Source: Capsaspora owczarzaki ATCC 30864
Lineage: Eukaryota; Opisthokonta; Filasterea
Assembly: GCF_000151315.2 (NCBI RefSeq)
Contig: NW_011887297.1
Location: 597,587 to 661,586, forward strand
DNA: 64,000 nt
Direction: 5' to 3'
In this document: positions 23,101 through 34,824 of the stretch, in pieces
How the letters are laid out: each line of letters starts with the position of its first letter
Numbering within the stretch: position 1 is the first letter of the stretch
Notes under the pieces: model-generated
Database searches by the model: none
The model's input: the letters and a program-made list of their open reading frames with translations, nothing else
Told to the model about the DNA's origin: nothing
Made by a program: the position numbers and the translations under genes

Positions 23101-26087
23101 AACGGGCAACAGACCAAGCCGATTTTGCAACGGGGTCGGATGTGGCAGATGGCAACGCAGCGACAGCGTTCGCTGGGTCGGCAGGCGTGACCCCGTCCGT
23201 CGTGGCAGAGATTTTGGACAACCCTGGTGCGGCAGACTCGAAGGCAGCAGGATGGTCTTGTTGAAGCTGTGCAAGGCCCTGCTTTTCTTCGATGAGATGA
23301 TCCACAAAGCGATAGGCGTAGAGCTGAATGGTCGAAAACAGCAGAATGACCAAATTCCATTTCAGCGTTTCGGGCAAGGACTGATTGCCGTCTCTGCGCA
23401 ATCCAATAAGCTGAGCGGTGGACGGAGACACGCTGTCCGCAAACGAAAAGTGCGCAACGTAGCAAGCGACAATGATTGCCTGAGAGTAGAGCACGAGGGA
23501 AACCCAAAATCTGGCAGCCGCTTGCGGGAAGGACCAGAAAAGGACAAATACAAGCAGATACACTGCATTAAACAGTGTAATCAGCTGCAGCGCTGCCACA
23601 AAAATGCCAATGAGCGCAAACTGGTAGGCATACGACAAAACCCAGCTGTACACGGCGATGATCAGTTTCCCGAGCACGACCCGAACGCGCTCCAGTCGTG
23701 AGGGCGTTGGAACGGGATTGGTCGAGTCTTTCGCGGTGACGGGAGTCGGAGATGGCGATTTCGGTGCGGCCGAATCTGTCTCGACAATGGCACTGATTCT
23801 GTTCTTTCCAGAACGCCCGACCACCAAGTGAGCATGACCGTCCAGCGGTTCTGCCAGGAAAGGCGCTGCAAAAGGAGACTGCCCCGTGCTGGAGGGCGTG
23901 GGCGGCGGCTGCTGCTGCTGCTGCTGTTGGGCTTGCAACGCCTGGATGAAGCGCGCGCGTCGCAGGCTCACGCGCTGCCACCATGGACGGAGTCGAATAA
24001 GCAGGCCGCCGTCATCCTCCAGCGGCAAATTGCGGTACCGACAGTTCAGAGCAATGATGCAGCATGCCATCAATTTGAACCCAAGGTTCAGGCACGGAAT
24101 GCTGCTGGCCGAAAACCCAACGTCCATGTTCGGAAAAGACGGAATGTCAATGAGATACTCGAGGATGACCATCTCGACAGTGTACAAGACGAGCAGGGGC
24201 AATGACCGCAAGAGGAACTGCCGTGGAAAAAGAAAGCCAAGAAAGCACCAGACAAGCAGAACAAACCCATGCCAGCTCGGATATGCCACCGCCCATGACA
24301 GCATGAGAATCAACGTCCCCAGATAGGCTTGCATCTGAACCAAAGAACGCAGAAACTCGCCGAGCGAAAGCTTTGGCGCACTTGTGATGGAAGGCAGGCG
24401 GATGGCAGCCATTCGAGCAGGCATGCGACCGAAAAGCGTCGACACGGGTCGGGCTCGAGTCGGTACCGTCGGGACGAGCATTTCGACAACGACGCGACAG
24501 CAGGTGGTGGTGTAGAGAGCAATCAAGGCGACCAACTCAATGTAGCACCACCAGTCGATGGATCCGAGCGTCATTTGCGGGACGGAATAGTCAGAGGTCG
24601 TGTTCACCACGGGGTACAAGCCCACCCACTGCACCGTTTGCGCGTCACTGCCGTTTTGGAAGAACTGGAACTGGTAGAGGTACGTCAGCAGGGTGTAAAA
24701 CGCCACATACCCGGCCAACAGTCGGCCTCCCACAATCGTCAACCGTGACTTTGTCCACGATGGGAATCTGTTCTGGAGCCACACTTGCCACGCTGGAGGG
24801 ATGGCCTCCAAGCTGGCAGACTTGAACGGGCGGGGTGCCGCCGCGTCCGGGGCGCGAACATGCAGACTCGCCAGGCCGTACCAACAGGCGCCAAACAACA
24901 CGAGGAGAAGGAACGGCGCAGCCAGCAGCGATGGTGAAGCAACTGCCGCCAGGAACAGCGAGATAAACATCAGCACATCCCAAAACGTGCTGCCCAGCGT
25001 CGCGGCGAGACTGTGCTTTGCGACTTTTGTCTGCCGCGCCAGTGTCCCTTGCCTTGTTAAGGTGGATGCGTTGCGAGACACGGATGCACTATTCAGGGCA
25101 GTGCTGCCACTAAATCGTGCGCCTCGCGAGGATGCGACAGAGTACTGCGACACTGGTCGCTCCGCGCGCGCTGCCGATGCCGATGACGGAGTTGCTGTGG
25201 CCGTTCGCTTGATGCGGAGCTGGCGCGCTTGCCAGCCCCTCAAACTCAGAGTGAAGATGGCAATGACAATGTCTGGGGCAATGAGTCGCACAATGGAACC
25301 GGGATCCGAGTCCAGCACAGGAAGGCCAAGATAGGCCAACGTTTTCGCAGTCGAGCCACTCACAGACGATCCGTACGGTGTGTCTGCCGCAATGACAATC
25401 TGAAAGATGGCCTGTGCGATGCATACTGCTGTTGACAGCACGGCGAGATCTTGAAGGATGGCGACATCGGCTGTCCGAGCAAACAATTAACAGTAAGCAA
25501 AGGACAATCCGACCACACCGATCGCAGAACAAGCGTTTTGAAACTCGGAGACAATTGAGAAGATTGGTTCTCGACCTCCTTCTTCTCCTCCTCCTCCTCC
25601 TTCTTCTATGGATTGGTCAATGACATGATGGGAATCAAGTGGTGCTTTTGACATACTTGCTCGGGAGGCGTGACCCGGTCCCGCTCGGCGACCTCGCTCG
25701 AAAGTCGCAACGTTGGACATTGGGTGCGACGAGCTTGATGCACTGCCGCGTGCGAGCAGCGGTCGACGGAGCGACACGGCCGGGGCGTCAGTGCGATCGT
25801 CCTCGTTGTCCTCCTCCCAGATGGCATCGCGTTGGGTCGTGCGCGCCCGTGCATCCGAGCCTCGAGCACTTGCATCGCTGGCAGTCTGACTTTGGCTCTG
25901 GGCTTGCGACTGGGCCTGGTACTGCGACTGGGACTGGGACTGGTCGCGACGCTGCCGGCGACTCGGCGTCACAAGCACGAGAGCGAAAAAGCCAATGAGG
26001 TAGAGCAACGAGATTGCGTTGATCCGCAGCACCGCCGCTGCTCAGGACGGCCCATATGGATGTCAATGTCATACAAGCGTAGCAAGG

Positions 26088-26123
<36 letters not shown>

Positions 26124-26329
26124 CGGCAGGGTGAGAAAATAACAGCAATCAATCAGTAAACAAACAAACCCGTCTGAGTTTTCCCGCCTTCCAAATACTT
26201 GAGACTTCAGGAGAGGGGGTGGGGGCGAGAGGGACCACAGCAAATAGATGAAGCTGTGGTGTTCATCATACCTGTGAGCAGCAGAATCGGAAGCACGACG
26301 TGAAGGAGCACCCGAAACCAGCGATTCAT
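16613..26329 (-). CDS. PIEZO: PIEZO mechanosensitive cation channel
   Basis: Six exons in transcript order: 26329-26272, 26037-25657, 25470-23064, 22867-21159, 21097-20947 and 20834-16613, about 2975 aa. All junction phases agree. The N-terminus (NRWFRVLLHVVLPILLLTA) begins a long series of membrane helices. The diagnostic C-terminal block is present: FLSELRAITDWTATRTTLGL, YQWFKLEDMNN, then the extracellular cap, an inner helix, and the tail IYEEMPNVDHLMYLCNDVYF, ARETGHFDLEEVLF, TLFRSPELLLKWTQP. Piezo trimers form stretch-gated cation channels in the plasma membrane. Lineage-specific low-complexity inserts include an Asp run (about residue 2280, codons near 18670-18735) and a poly-Ser run within the cap (CTG repeat 17062-17112). 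Exon 5 uses an acceptor at 21098-21099 that is less certain than the rest. Confidence 0.95.
17062..17112. repeat. (CTG)n tract coding poly-Ser in the PIEZO cap
   Basis: About 17 trinucleotides read as AGC (Ser) on the minus strand, inside the extracellular cap domain. Neighbouring residues are also Ser-rich. Confidence 0.85.
26091..26121. repeat. (CA)n microsatellite in PIEZO intron 1
   Basis: About 15 CA units lie within the intron between PIEZO coding exons 1 and 2 (26038-26271). Confidence 0.9.
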
Positions 26330-26543
26330 TGGGGAAAGGGCAAAAAAAAAAAAGGAACAGAAAGAGACAACAAAAGACTGAAGACGACAAAAAAAAGATT
26401 GTCATTTCCGAATGTCCAAGTGCAGGGAAGAGTTTGTGGACTTGAAATAAGATAAAGCACGGGTATCGATGATGTGTGGATGTCTCAGAGTCTCAAAGTA
26501 GTGTCTCAGTCCATATTTTCGTTTTCGCATCTTCAGTTTTCAC
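26330..26543. promoter_or_regulatory. Divergent promoter region PIEZO / VARS
   Basis: Only 214 bp separate the PIEZO start codon (minus strand) and the valyl-tRNA synthetase start codon (plus strand), so both core promoters must lie here. No TATA box is evident; a poly-A run is at 26342-26353. The shared promoter is inferred from geometry. Confidence 0.5.
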
Positions 26544-29500
26544 ATGGCGGATTCTGCTGCTGCGACCACGTCTGCCGCCGCCGTTGATCCGGCGCAGGCT
26601 GCCAAGATTGCCGAGCGCGAGGCTCGCAAGAAGGAGAAGGCTGCCGAGGCTGCTGCCCGCGCCGAGCAGAAGAAGCAGAAGGAGGCCGAGAAGGCTGCTG
26701 CTGTTGCTGCCAAAGCCGCCGCTGCCGTCACCGCCGACGGCGCCGATGCTGCCGATGCCAAGGTAGGAAGAAGAGTGCTTGTTTGAGCGCATGTGATGAT
26801 GCTTTCTTCCATCTTCCTTGCCACTCGCTCCATTGGCCGTTTTGCATTCGGACTCGAGAGAGAGATCCACGTTTTTTTTTTTTTTCTTCTTCTTCTCTTT
26901 TCTTTTCTTCTTTCCCCCACTCCCTGGACATTGCTGCTGTTGTCGTCAACCCGAGTGCCTGTTGCGCTGGGCGTGTGGTCTGAAACTTGGCTTTTGTCTG
27001 AGAGTTGGGACGGGCAGCACCACCCCCACCCCCCGAATGTGTTTGAGTTGGAGCAGCCAACACGCGTTCCTCACTGTGGCTCACTTTGTACCTCGGACAT
27101 TGCATTTTGCATGTTGTTCTGGGCAATGACACTGCAGGGCAAGAAGAAGAAGACGACCGCTGCGTCTGACAAGCCCTCCGACGAGGAGATTCTCAAGCTC
27201 GTCCAGGCAACCCCGGCTGGCTCCAAGAAGGGTGAGCACTTGGAGGATGACGATGTGATGTCATGCCATTGCCGCCTTTCATCAGTCCCTCGCCAACTTG
27301 TTTTTGTCGTGTTGTGCTTCGTAGATCTTGCCAACATCCCCATGTTGGATGGCTACAACCCGACCATCGTCGAGTCGTCCTGGTACTCGTGGTGGGAAAA
27401 GTCTGGCTTCTTCAAGCCCGAGTATCCTGTACGTTTTTTGTTTTGTTTTTTCTTCTCCCAACAGCCTGCTCTCGTGCCCGCTCTCCCGTATGCGTTGCAC
27501 ACAGCATCTCATCGAAACTTGACACCTCCTCCCATTGCACACTCGTCACGTCACAGACTGGCAAGCTCAACCAAAACAACCCCAAGGGCACGTTCATGAT
27601 TTGCATTCCTCCGCCGAACGTTACTGGCGCTCTGCACATTGGACATGCACTCACCAACGCCGTTCAGGACACCCTTGTGCGCTGGTACGTACTTGAACCG
27701 TCTTGTTCTGTCGTTCGTTTGTGTTGTGTGGTTTCACAGCACAACATGTGTTCTCGGTGCTCTGGCTCACCCCATTTCCCCCTTTCCCCCTTTCCCCCTT
27801 TCCCCGCTTCCCCCTCCCTTTTGGGCGTCTTTAGGCACCGCATGCGCGGCGAAACCACCCTGTGGAACCCCGGCACGGATCACGCCGGTATTGCCACCCA
27901 GGTCGTCGTCGAGAAGAAGCTCGCCAAGGAGCGGAAGATCACCCGCCACGAACTCGGCCGCGAGGCCTTCGTTGCGGAGGTGTGGAAGTGGAAGGAGCAG
28001 TACGGCGACCGCATCTGCACTCAATTGCGCCGATTGGGCTCTTCGTATGACTGGGACCGCAACGTCTTTACGATGGACCCCAAGCTGTCCAACGCCGTCA
28101 ACGAGGCTTTTGTCCAGCTGCACGAGAAGGGCTACATTTACCGCTCGGAGCGTCTTGTCAACTGGAGCTGCTCGCTCAAGTCGGCCATCTCGGATCTCGA
28201 AGTCGAGGCCCTCGAGCTTCCCGGCCGCACCATGCTGAGCGTCCCCGGCCACGGCGATCGCAAGTACGAGTTTGGCGTGCTCGTCTCGTTCGCCTACAAG
28301 ATTGAGGGCTCTGGCGAGGAGATTGTTGTCGCCACCACCCGTATCGAGACCATGCTTGGTGATTCGGCCATCGCCGTGCACCCCCAGGATGAGCGCTACA
28401 AGCACCTCGTCGGCAAGCGCGCCGTCCACCCCTTCCGCGCAGATACGATTCCGATCATTGCCGACGATTTCGTCGACCGCGCTTTCGGTACCGGTGCCGT
28501 CAAGATCACCCCTGCGCACGATCACAACGACTACGAGGTCGGCAAGCGTCACTCGCTCCCCTTCCTGACCATGCTCAACGACGACGGCACCATCGACGGC
28601 CGCGTCGCTCCCAAGTTTGGCGGCATGAAGCGCTTTGACGCGCGCAACGCTGTCATGGCTGAGCTCAAGACCCTTGGCCTGTTCAAGGAGGTCAAGGACA
28701 ACCCAATGTCTGTCCCGATCTGCCAGCGCAGCAAGGACGTCGTCGAGCCGCTCATCAAGCCGCAATGGTTTTGCAACTGCGACGACATGGCCAAGCGCTC
28801 TGTTGCTGCCGTCAAGAATGGCGACCTGCGCATCCTGCCCGCCGTCCATGAGAAGACCTGGTACCACTGGCTCGACAACATTCGCGATTGGTGCATTTCG
28901 CGCCAGCTGTGGTGGGGCCACCGCATTCCCGCGTACTATGTCCGCACTGCTGGCGAGACTCCCGACAACCACCAGTTTGGCTCCGACTCGACGCGGTGGT
29001 TTGTCGGCCGCACGCCCGAGGCTGCCCGCGAGATTGCGGCTGCCAAGCTCGGTGTCGCTGCAGACTCGCTGACGCTCGAGCAGGACCCCGACGTTCTCGA
29101 CACGTGGTTCTCCTCGGCGCTCTTCCCCTTCTCGATTTTCGGCTGGCCCAACGGCGGCGCCGACTTCGAGACCTTCTTCCCTGGCTCGCTGCTCGAGACT
29201 GGCGCGGACATTCTCTTCTTCTGGGTTGCCCGCATGGTCTTTTTCAGCTTGGCGCTGACCGACAAGCTGCCCTTCAAGGATGTCTATCTCCACCCGATCG
29301 TTCGTGACGCTCAAGGTCGCAAGATGAGCAAGACGCTCGGCAACGTCATCGACCCCGTCGACGTCATCCAGGGCATCAGCCTGCAGGGTTTGAACGACTC
29401 TCTTGCTGGAGGCAACCTCGACCCCAAGGAGTACGAGCGCGCCCTCAAAAACCAAAAGGAGGTCTACCCGCAGGGCATTCCCGAGTGCGGCACCGATGCT

Positions 29501-30845
29501 CTCCGCTTTGCCCTGCTGTCCTACCTCACTGCCGGTCGTGACATCAACCTGGACGTTACCCGCGTCACCGTCTACCGCTTTTTCTGCAACAAGCTGTGGA
29601 ATGCGACCAAGTTCGCCATGGCCAACTTGGGCAAGGACTTTGTCCCCGCTGCAACCGAGTCGCACCTCACTGCCGACTCTGGCGAAAGCAAGATTGACCA
29701 GTGGATCTTGAGTCGCCTCGCCAACGCCATCGAACAGGCCAACAATGGCATGCGCAACTATGACTTCCCGCTCTTGACATCGAGCATTCATGGTTTCTGG
29801 CTGTACGAGCTCTGCGACGTCTACCTGGAAGCCATCAAGCCCGTGTTCCGTCTCGAGGAGGCTGCCAACGGCACCGCTTCGGCGAGCACCTCGACCGCAC
29901 CCGCAATGAGTGAGGACGAGAAGATTGCTGCTCGCAAGGCCGCCCGCGCTGCCCGCGACACGCTGTACACTTGCTTGGACACTGGTCTGCGTCTGCTCTC
30001 CCCGATCATGCCTTTCGTGACTGAGGAGCTCTACCAGCGCCTGCCCCGCCGTGCCAGCGAGTCGATTGTCAGCATCTGCGTTGCTGCCTATCCCGAGAGC
30101 ACCAGCTACCGCAACGCTGCTCTGGAGGCCGACTTTAGCTCTGCTCTCGAGCTTTTGCGTGTGATTCGTTCGCTCAAGACTGCCTACTTGCCCGTCAAGG
30201 CCAAGGCTGATGGTAAGCATATGGATTCGGGTCACTTTGCTTTTTTGTTGTTGTTTTTTCTTCTTTTTTTGCTTTTTGCTTTGTTTGCCCTGAACTGACG
30301 TTGATGTCTCTTGCTGTGTCTCCTGGCTCCAGTCTATGTTGTCTCCACCAACGACGCGTTCAAGGCAGCCGCTGACCAGTACCGCGCTGTCATTGCCAAC
30401 CTGTCCGCCAGCTCGTCGCTCACCATTGTCGCCAAGAGCGAAGGCTTTGCTGTTCCTGAAGGCTGTGCCATGGAGACCCTCTCTGGCAGCGGTGAGGTTC
30501 ACCTCATGGTCAAGGTATGTTGGTTTCAGGCTCCGCTGTGATGTCGCTGGTTTGTGTGGAAGTCGGGCATTAACGCCTCTGGTTGGTTGCTTGTTCGTTT
30601 TTCATTGTCTTTGTCGACATCAGGGCCTTGTCGATGCTCAAAAGGAGCTTGATCGTTTCAACGAGCGCCTCAAGACCACCAAGCAAAGCCTCGACAAGCT
30701 GCTCAAGCTTGTCGCCGCCTCAGACTATGAGCAGAAGGTCCCCGAGAATATTCGCCAGACCAACGACGAGCGCATCAAGACTGCTCAAGCAGACATTGTC
30801 ACAATCGAGCGTGGCATTGCCATGTATGAGAAGATGCGTGTTTAA
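26544..30845 (+). CDS. VARS1: Valyl-tRNA synthetase, cytosolic type
   Basis: Seven exons: 26544-26762, 27138-27231, 27325-27428, 27557-27684, 27835-30212, 30333-30514 and 30624-30845, 1108 aa. Class I synthetase signatures: [15 protein letters not shown] (HIGH) near residue 145, [13 protein letters not shown], the editing domain, and [14 protein letters not shown] (KMSKS). The anticodon-binding domain and a C-terminal coiled coil ([20 protein letters not shown]) follow. It attaches valine to tRNA-Val. Unlike vertebrate VARS1 there is no GST-like N-terminal domain. Instead there is an Ala/Lys-rich, probably helical extension (about 75 aa) followed by GKKKKTTA. It is GC-rich at third positions, like other highly expressed genes here (HSP70, eS6). 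Intron 27685-27834 carries a C5T3-type minisatellite. Confidence 0.97.
27771..27806. repeat. Short minisatellite CCCCCTTT in a VARS intron
   Basis: About four 8-bp units form a strong polypyrimidine tract upstream of the acceptor at 27833-27834, so it may double as splicing signal. Confidence 0.8.
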
Positions 30846-31086
30846 TTGTGAGTGTGTTTGATTTTGTCATTCTTTTTGTCATTCTTTTTGTTGTTCCAAT
30901 ACTTGTATCGAGTTCTGCTGGTTTTCCGCTCCGTCCCTCCGCCTTTAGTTTAATTGGTACATGGTTTCTTGTTTTGTCGTTGATGTCGATCTGGTTTCTT
31001 TGTCGACTCCTAAACCAAGGCGGTTCAATCTCGCTCGAGAATTACAGAGCTCAGTCCTTACAAATTCTGTCAAACACAACATCATC

Positions 31087-32314
31087 ATGTCGACCTCCGC
31101 ACCAACTGCTGCCGGCGAGCAGGCCGCTCCATCTGCAACAGCACCACTCACGCTCGACCGCCTCGCTGTGGTTGGCTGCGGTGTGATGGGCAAGGCGATC
31201 GTCAAGGGGCTGATTGACAACAACTTTGTCGCTCCAGCACATGTTACCGCCAGCGTCGCGTCCGACGACTCTGCCAGCGCACTCGGCGCCTACTTTCCTG
31301 GCTCGACCATTGTTCGCGACAACATCACTGCAATCAAGAGCGCTGACGTTGTGCTTCTCTGGTACGTAGGCTTGTTTGCGTTACTTTGTTTTTTCTGTGA
31401 CGCATCCAAAATTCTCGACACTGACATGACATTGTTTCGTATCATCTTGAAAACCCGAAACCTGTTGGTCATCCTGTCGTTGTTTCTGCGTTAGCATCAA
31501 GCCATTCTACGTACGCACTGTGCTGAGCGAGCCGGCGATCGTCGCAGCGCTTCAGGGCAAGCTGCTGATCAGCATCTGCGCTGGGATTACGCTCGCCCAG
31601 TTTGCGGCACTCATCCCAAACACACGCGTTGTGCGTGCAATGACCAACACTCCTGCGCGCATTCGCCAAGGCATGACGGCCGTGTGCGGCGGCGCCGCTG
31701 CGACCAAGCAGGATGTCCTGCTCACCGTCAAGATGTTCCAGAATGTCGGACGATGCATTGAGCTGCCAGAAACCCAATTCGACACTGTCACTGCGCTTGC
31801 TGGTTCTGGGCCTGCATTCGCATTGTAAGAAGCAATGGTTGTGCTAGGGTTAGGGCTGGAGGAGGGGGAGGCTGGGACTGGGGTTTGTTTTTCTTGGTTG
31901 TCCTTGCTTTGACGTTGTTGAAACGCTCATCCCTCGCGGTCGTGTGTTCTAGCATGTTTATCGAGTCGTTGGCAGATGGTGCCGTCATGATGGGAATGCC
32001 ACGGAAGATTGCTCTTGAGATGGCTGCCCAGATGGTGTTTGGTTCGGCAAAACTGGCGCTTGACTCGGGTGAGTTGAATGTTTCGTTTCTGTTTGGTTTG
32101 GGAGGGCGAACTCCAGTTCTCAGTTACATTGGTGATGAATCAATGTCATTCAGGGGAACATCCTGCGTTGCTCAAGGACTCTGTTACAACCCCTGGTGGC
32201 TGCACAATTGCTGGTTTGCTCAGCCTGGAAGACAACAAGTTCCGTGGCTCGGTCGCTCGCTGCATCGAGGCAACATCCCGGCGCGCCAGCGAGCTTGGTC
32301 AGCCTAAAAAGTAG
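31087..32314 (+). CDS. PYCR: Pyrroline-5-carboxylate reductase
   Basis: Four exons: 31087-31361, 31495-31824, 31953-32068 and 32154-32314, 293 aa. The dinucleotide-binding motif is AVVGCGVMGKAIVKGL. A second block reads ISICAGITLAQFAALIP, then RAMTNTPARIRQGMTA. The family signature spans two exons: TALAGSGPAFAF joined to MFIESLADGAVMMGMPR. The end shows DSVTTPGGCTIAGL. The enzyme reduces pyrroline-5-carboxylate to proline with NAD(P)H. The N-terminal 25 residues (STSAPTAAGEQAAPSATAP) lack a convincing mitochondrial signal, so a cytosolic location is plausible. The gene is tandem with VARS, starting about 240 bp after its stop. Phases agree at all junctions. Confidence 0.96.
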
Positions 32315-33220
32315 CATGTGTGAACAGCTTTGAGTCAGTGCAGTGCATATGCGTTGGTTGTCGATGGAATACAAAACGTTCATCGTCCCATCCTCAAGGA
32401 TTTGTGCCAGAAAGCAGTGCGTGTACATAGATGCTAGAGCGTTTGGTTTTTCGCCATATTGCTGCAACGGTCATATCGCAGGAGTCGTGGGGGGGGGGAA
32501 GAAAACAGTGAGCCAACCAATCGCGCAAAGACCCAACCCGTGGGATTGCAAAGACTCATCAAGTGTCAGGACCCCAAAATCTTGTATAAACCAATGTAGA
32601 GTTCATTTGTGTTTTGAAATGCTGAGAAAGTAGCTCAGAAAATCTACGGTGTAAAAATGGCGGAAAAGGTCGAGCTGTCCAAATTACCTGGCAGAGCATC
32701 ATAGAATGCTAATTTTGAGCATTTCTTGAATCCTGCCGCTGGATCACATTACACACCACAGTAACCAAGATAATAACAAGATACATTAACTCTAAAAGGC
32801 TGATGCGTTTGGAGCTGACACACAAACCACACAGCGTGCGCAAAACACGCTTCCTCTTTCAATGAAAATTTCGACCCGACATCTCGGCGATATTGTACAA
32901 AACTCACGCAATTCGTACTGTATATTATATTTCAAACCAAGTGACGTCGCGCGAGACTCATCCAGTGGTCGAGATCACGCCGAAAAGCAACTCCAAAGCG
33001 ACCGGTTTGGAAACGAGCTGTTGAGACAAATTTCATGCTCTGTACCGAGAGGATTCGTGAAAAAAATCAGAGACGTTTCCCCCATGAGGTCATGTAGGTT
33101 GAGAGAAAGTGAGAAAACGACATTCACAACAACTGAGAATTGGAGACAAACGAAAACCCTTCCAAACTGAGCAGCAGTCCTTTTTTTGTTTTTTTAGTTG
33201 GCAACGCACTCAATTTCACC
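32315..33220. other. Longest gene-free gap (906 bp)
   Basis: No reading frame here has domain-like content. The segment is more AT-rich than its surroundings. A poly-G run lies at about 32489-32496 and a T-rich stretch at 33180-33196, just before the EF-hand gene. The ORF at 32862-33170 is uniform in composition and unlike any family I know. An unrecognised ncRNA cannot be excluded. Confidence 0.5.
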
Positions 33221-34381
33221 ATGTACACTAGCGGAGCTCGCAAGCCTTTGGTGCGCATCATGTTCGACAAGTTCGACACGGACAAGTCGGGCTTTCTCGA
33301 CAGCGCCGAGCTGAAGAGCCTTTGCGTAAGGAAACTGGATTGAGTGCTGAAATTGAAACGAAAAAAAAAAAGAAAAAAGAAAAAAGAAGCAGCAAAAATT
33401 GAATCTGCGTTTTTGCTGTTGATCTGTGGAGAGAGCGAGCGTCGGGTTTGCTGCCGTTCAAGCGTTTGATTGGCGGTGAATGATCTCAGCTCCGTATCTG
33501 CGTTCGCATCGATATCCACCCGTCCTTGCTTCAGAGGCCGCTGCACCACAACAGCGACGAACAAAGGCACAAAAAAAAAAAAAAAAAAAAAAAAAAAAAG
33601 CAAAAATTCCCAATCTGGTGCTTCACTGTGACGTCTGGTTTTTTTTTTTTTTTTCGATTTTTCGATTTTTCGATTTCTCATTTTTGTGATTTTTGTGATT
33701 ATTGTGACGTGTTGTGCATTCCACAGTACGATTTGGGCCACCCGCTGAGCCCGGTTGAGCTCGACCTGGCACTCAAGATGCTGGACGAGAACGGCGACGG
33801 CAAAATCAGGTGCGACCCTCTCCGCGTTCCGTTGCCAACACTGCCGTGTTTGAAAAAAATCACTGACCCTGAACTGTCTCGCCTTGGTGCTCGCGTAGCT
33901 ATAACGAGTTTGCACAATGGTGGCAGCAGCAAGACCGCTTCAACAAGCTGACATACGACGAGGAGGAGATTCGCAGCGTCACCGCCGCTGTCAAGTACTT
34001 CCAGCACTTTGACAAGGACAAGTATGCAATCTCAGACCAAGTTGTCATTCGCACCATCCACCTTCCTCTTCATCCTTGCTCGCTGCTATCTTGACGGAGA
34101 GCTATGGTGGAGGGGAGTTGGACTTTTTTGGGTGCTTGTTGCTGACTTTTTCTTCTTCGTCACGCCGATGTTTCGTTGTTGTCAGATCCGGCACAATTGA
34201 CGCGAACGAGTTCAAGGCGCTCTACAAGGACTTGCTCAAGAACGGCTTCAGGATTGGCACTGTCGAGCAGGCCCTGAGCACGCTCGACTCGAACGGCGAT
34301 GGCCACGTCTCCCTGCGAGAGTACGTTGACTGGCTTGTTGCCGTCGGCTCGATCGTCCTTAAGGAGAAGCCCGCTGAATAA
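33221..34381 (+). CDS. Four-EF-hand calcium-binding protein
   Basis: Four exons: 33221-33325, 33727-33809, 33899-34021 and 34186-34381, 168 aa. Four calcium loops are readable: DTDKSGFLDSAE, DENGDGKISYNE, DKDKSGTIDANE and DSNGDGHVSLRE. Each has acidic residues at 1, 3, 5 and 12 and Gly at 6, so all four look able to bind Ca2+. EF1 and EF2 are separated by YDLGHPLSPVELDLALKML, which resembles calmodulin-type linkers. The size is like calmodulin or calcineurin B, but there is no N-myristoylation glycine and I do not assign an ortholog. Introns 1 and 3 interrupt domain boundaries rather than the loops. Intron 1 (401 bp) holds long poly-A and poly-T runs. Confidence 0.9.
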
Positions 34382-34824
34382 GTTAGTCGTTGCAAGACAT
34401 CCCCCCCCTTCGTCTCTCTCGTTTTCTCCTTGTCAATCTTTTGGCATTGCTTTGCTCGGTGAAGGAGGGTTGTGTTTCTTGTACAATGTTGTCCAAAACA
34501 AAAACTTGCCGCTTTGTCCTCCCTGTTCCAAACGCTTCCAACCTCTTGCTCTACCTTGCCCCTTTGTTGAAAGGCAAGTCTGAGATCCGAGTACTCGGCG
34601 AGTCTGTCTCACACCTCCGCCGGAAGTCCGCAATCCGAGCACCAACGAGCCGCTCTCGAGCTTTCTGCAGTCCATTCTGCTCGGCATTGTTGTTGACCTG
34701 GTCGAGCACTCCCCAAACCACCCATCGCACTGACCACTTCCTTTTCCATTTCCCATTCCCTGAAGCTTTCAGTCGTCCATTCATTTATTATTTTATTTTT
34801 TTTTCTCACAACATATTCAGTCAC
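34382..34824. other. Intergenic, EF-hand gene to NAGPA-like
   Basis: About 440 bp. The reading frame of the downstream gene remains open upstream of its first sensible Met, but the sequence there is T/C-rich and lacks protein-like features. I treat it as 5' flank and leader. Confidence 0.5.

Noticed and set aside
27767-30502. 911-codon open frame opposite valyl-tRNA synthetase
   Set aside because: It covers both exon and intron sequence of VARS, has shadow composition and no family resemblance.
32343-32633. Possible 96-codon gene after P5C reductase
   Set aside because: No ATG context support, no domain, no codon bias like its neighbours.
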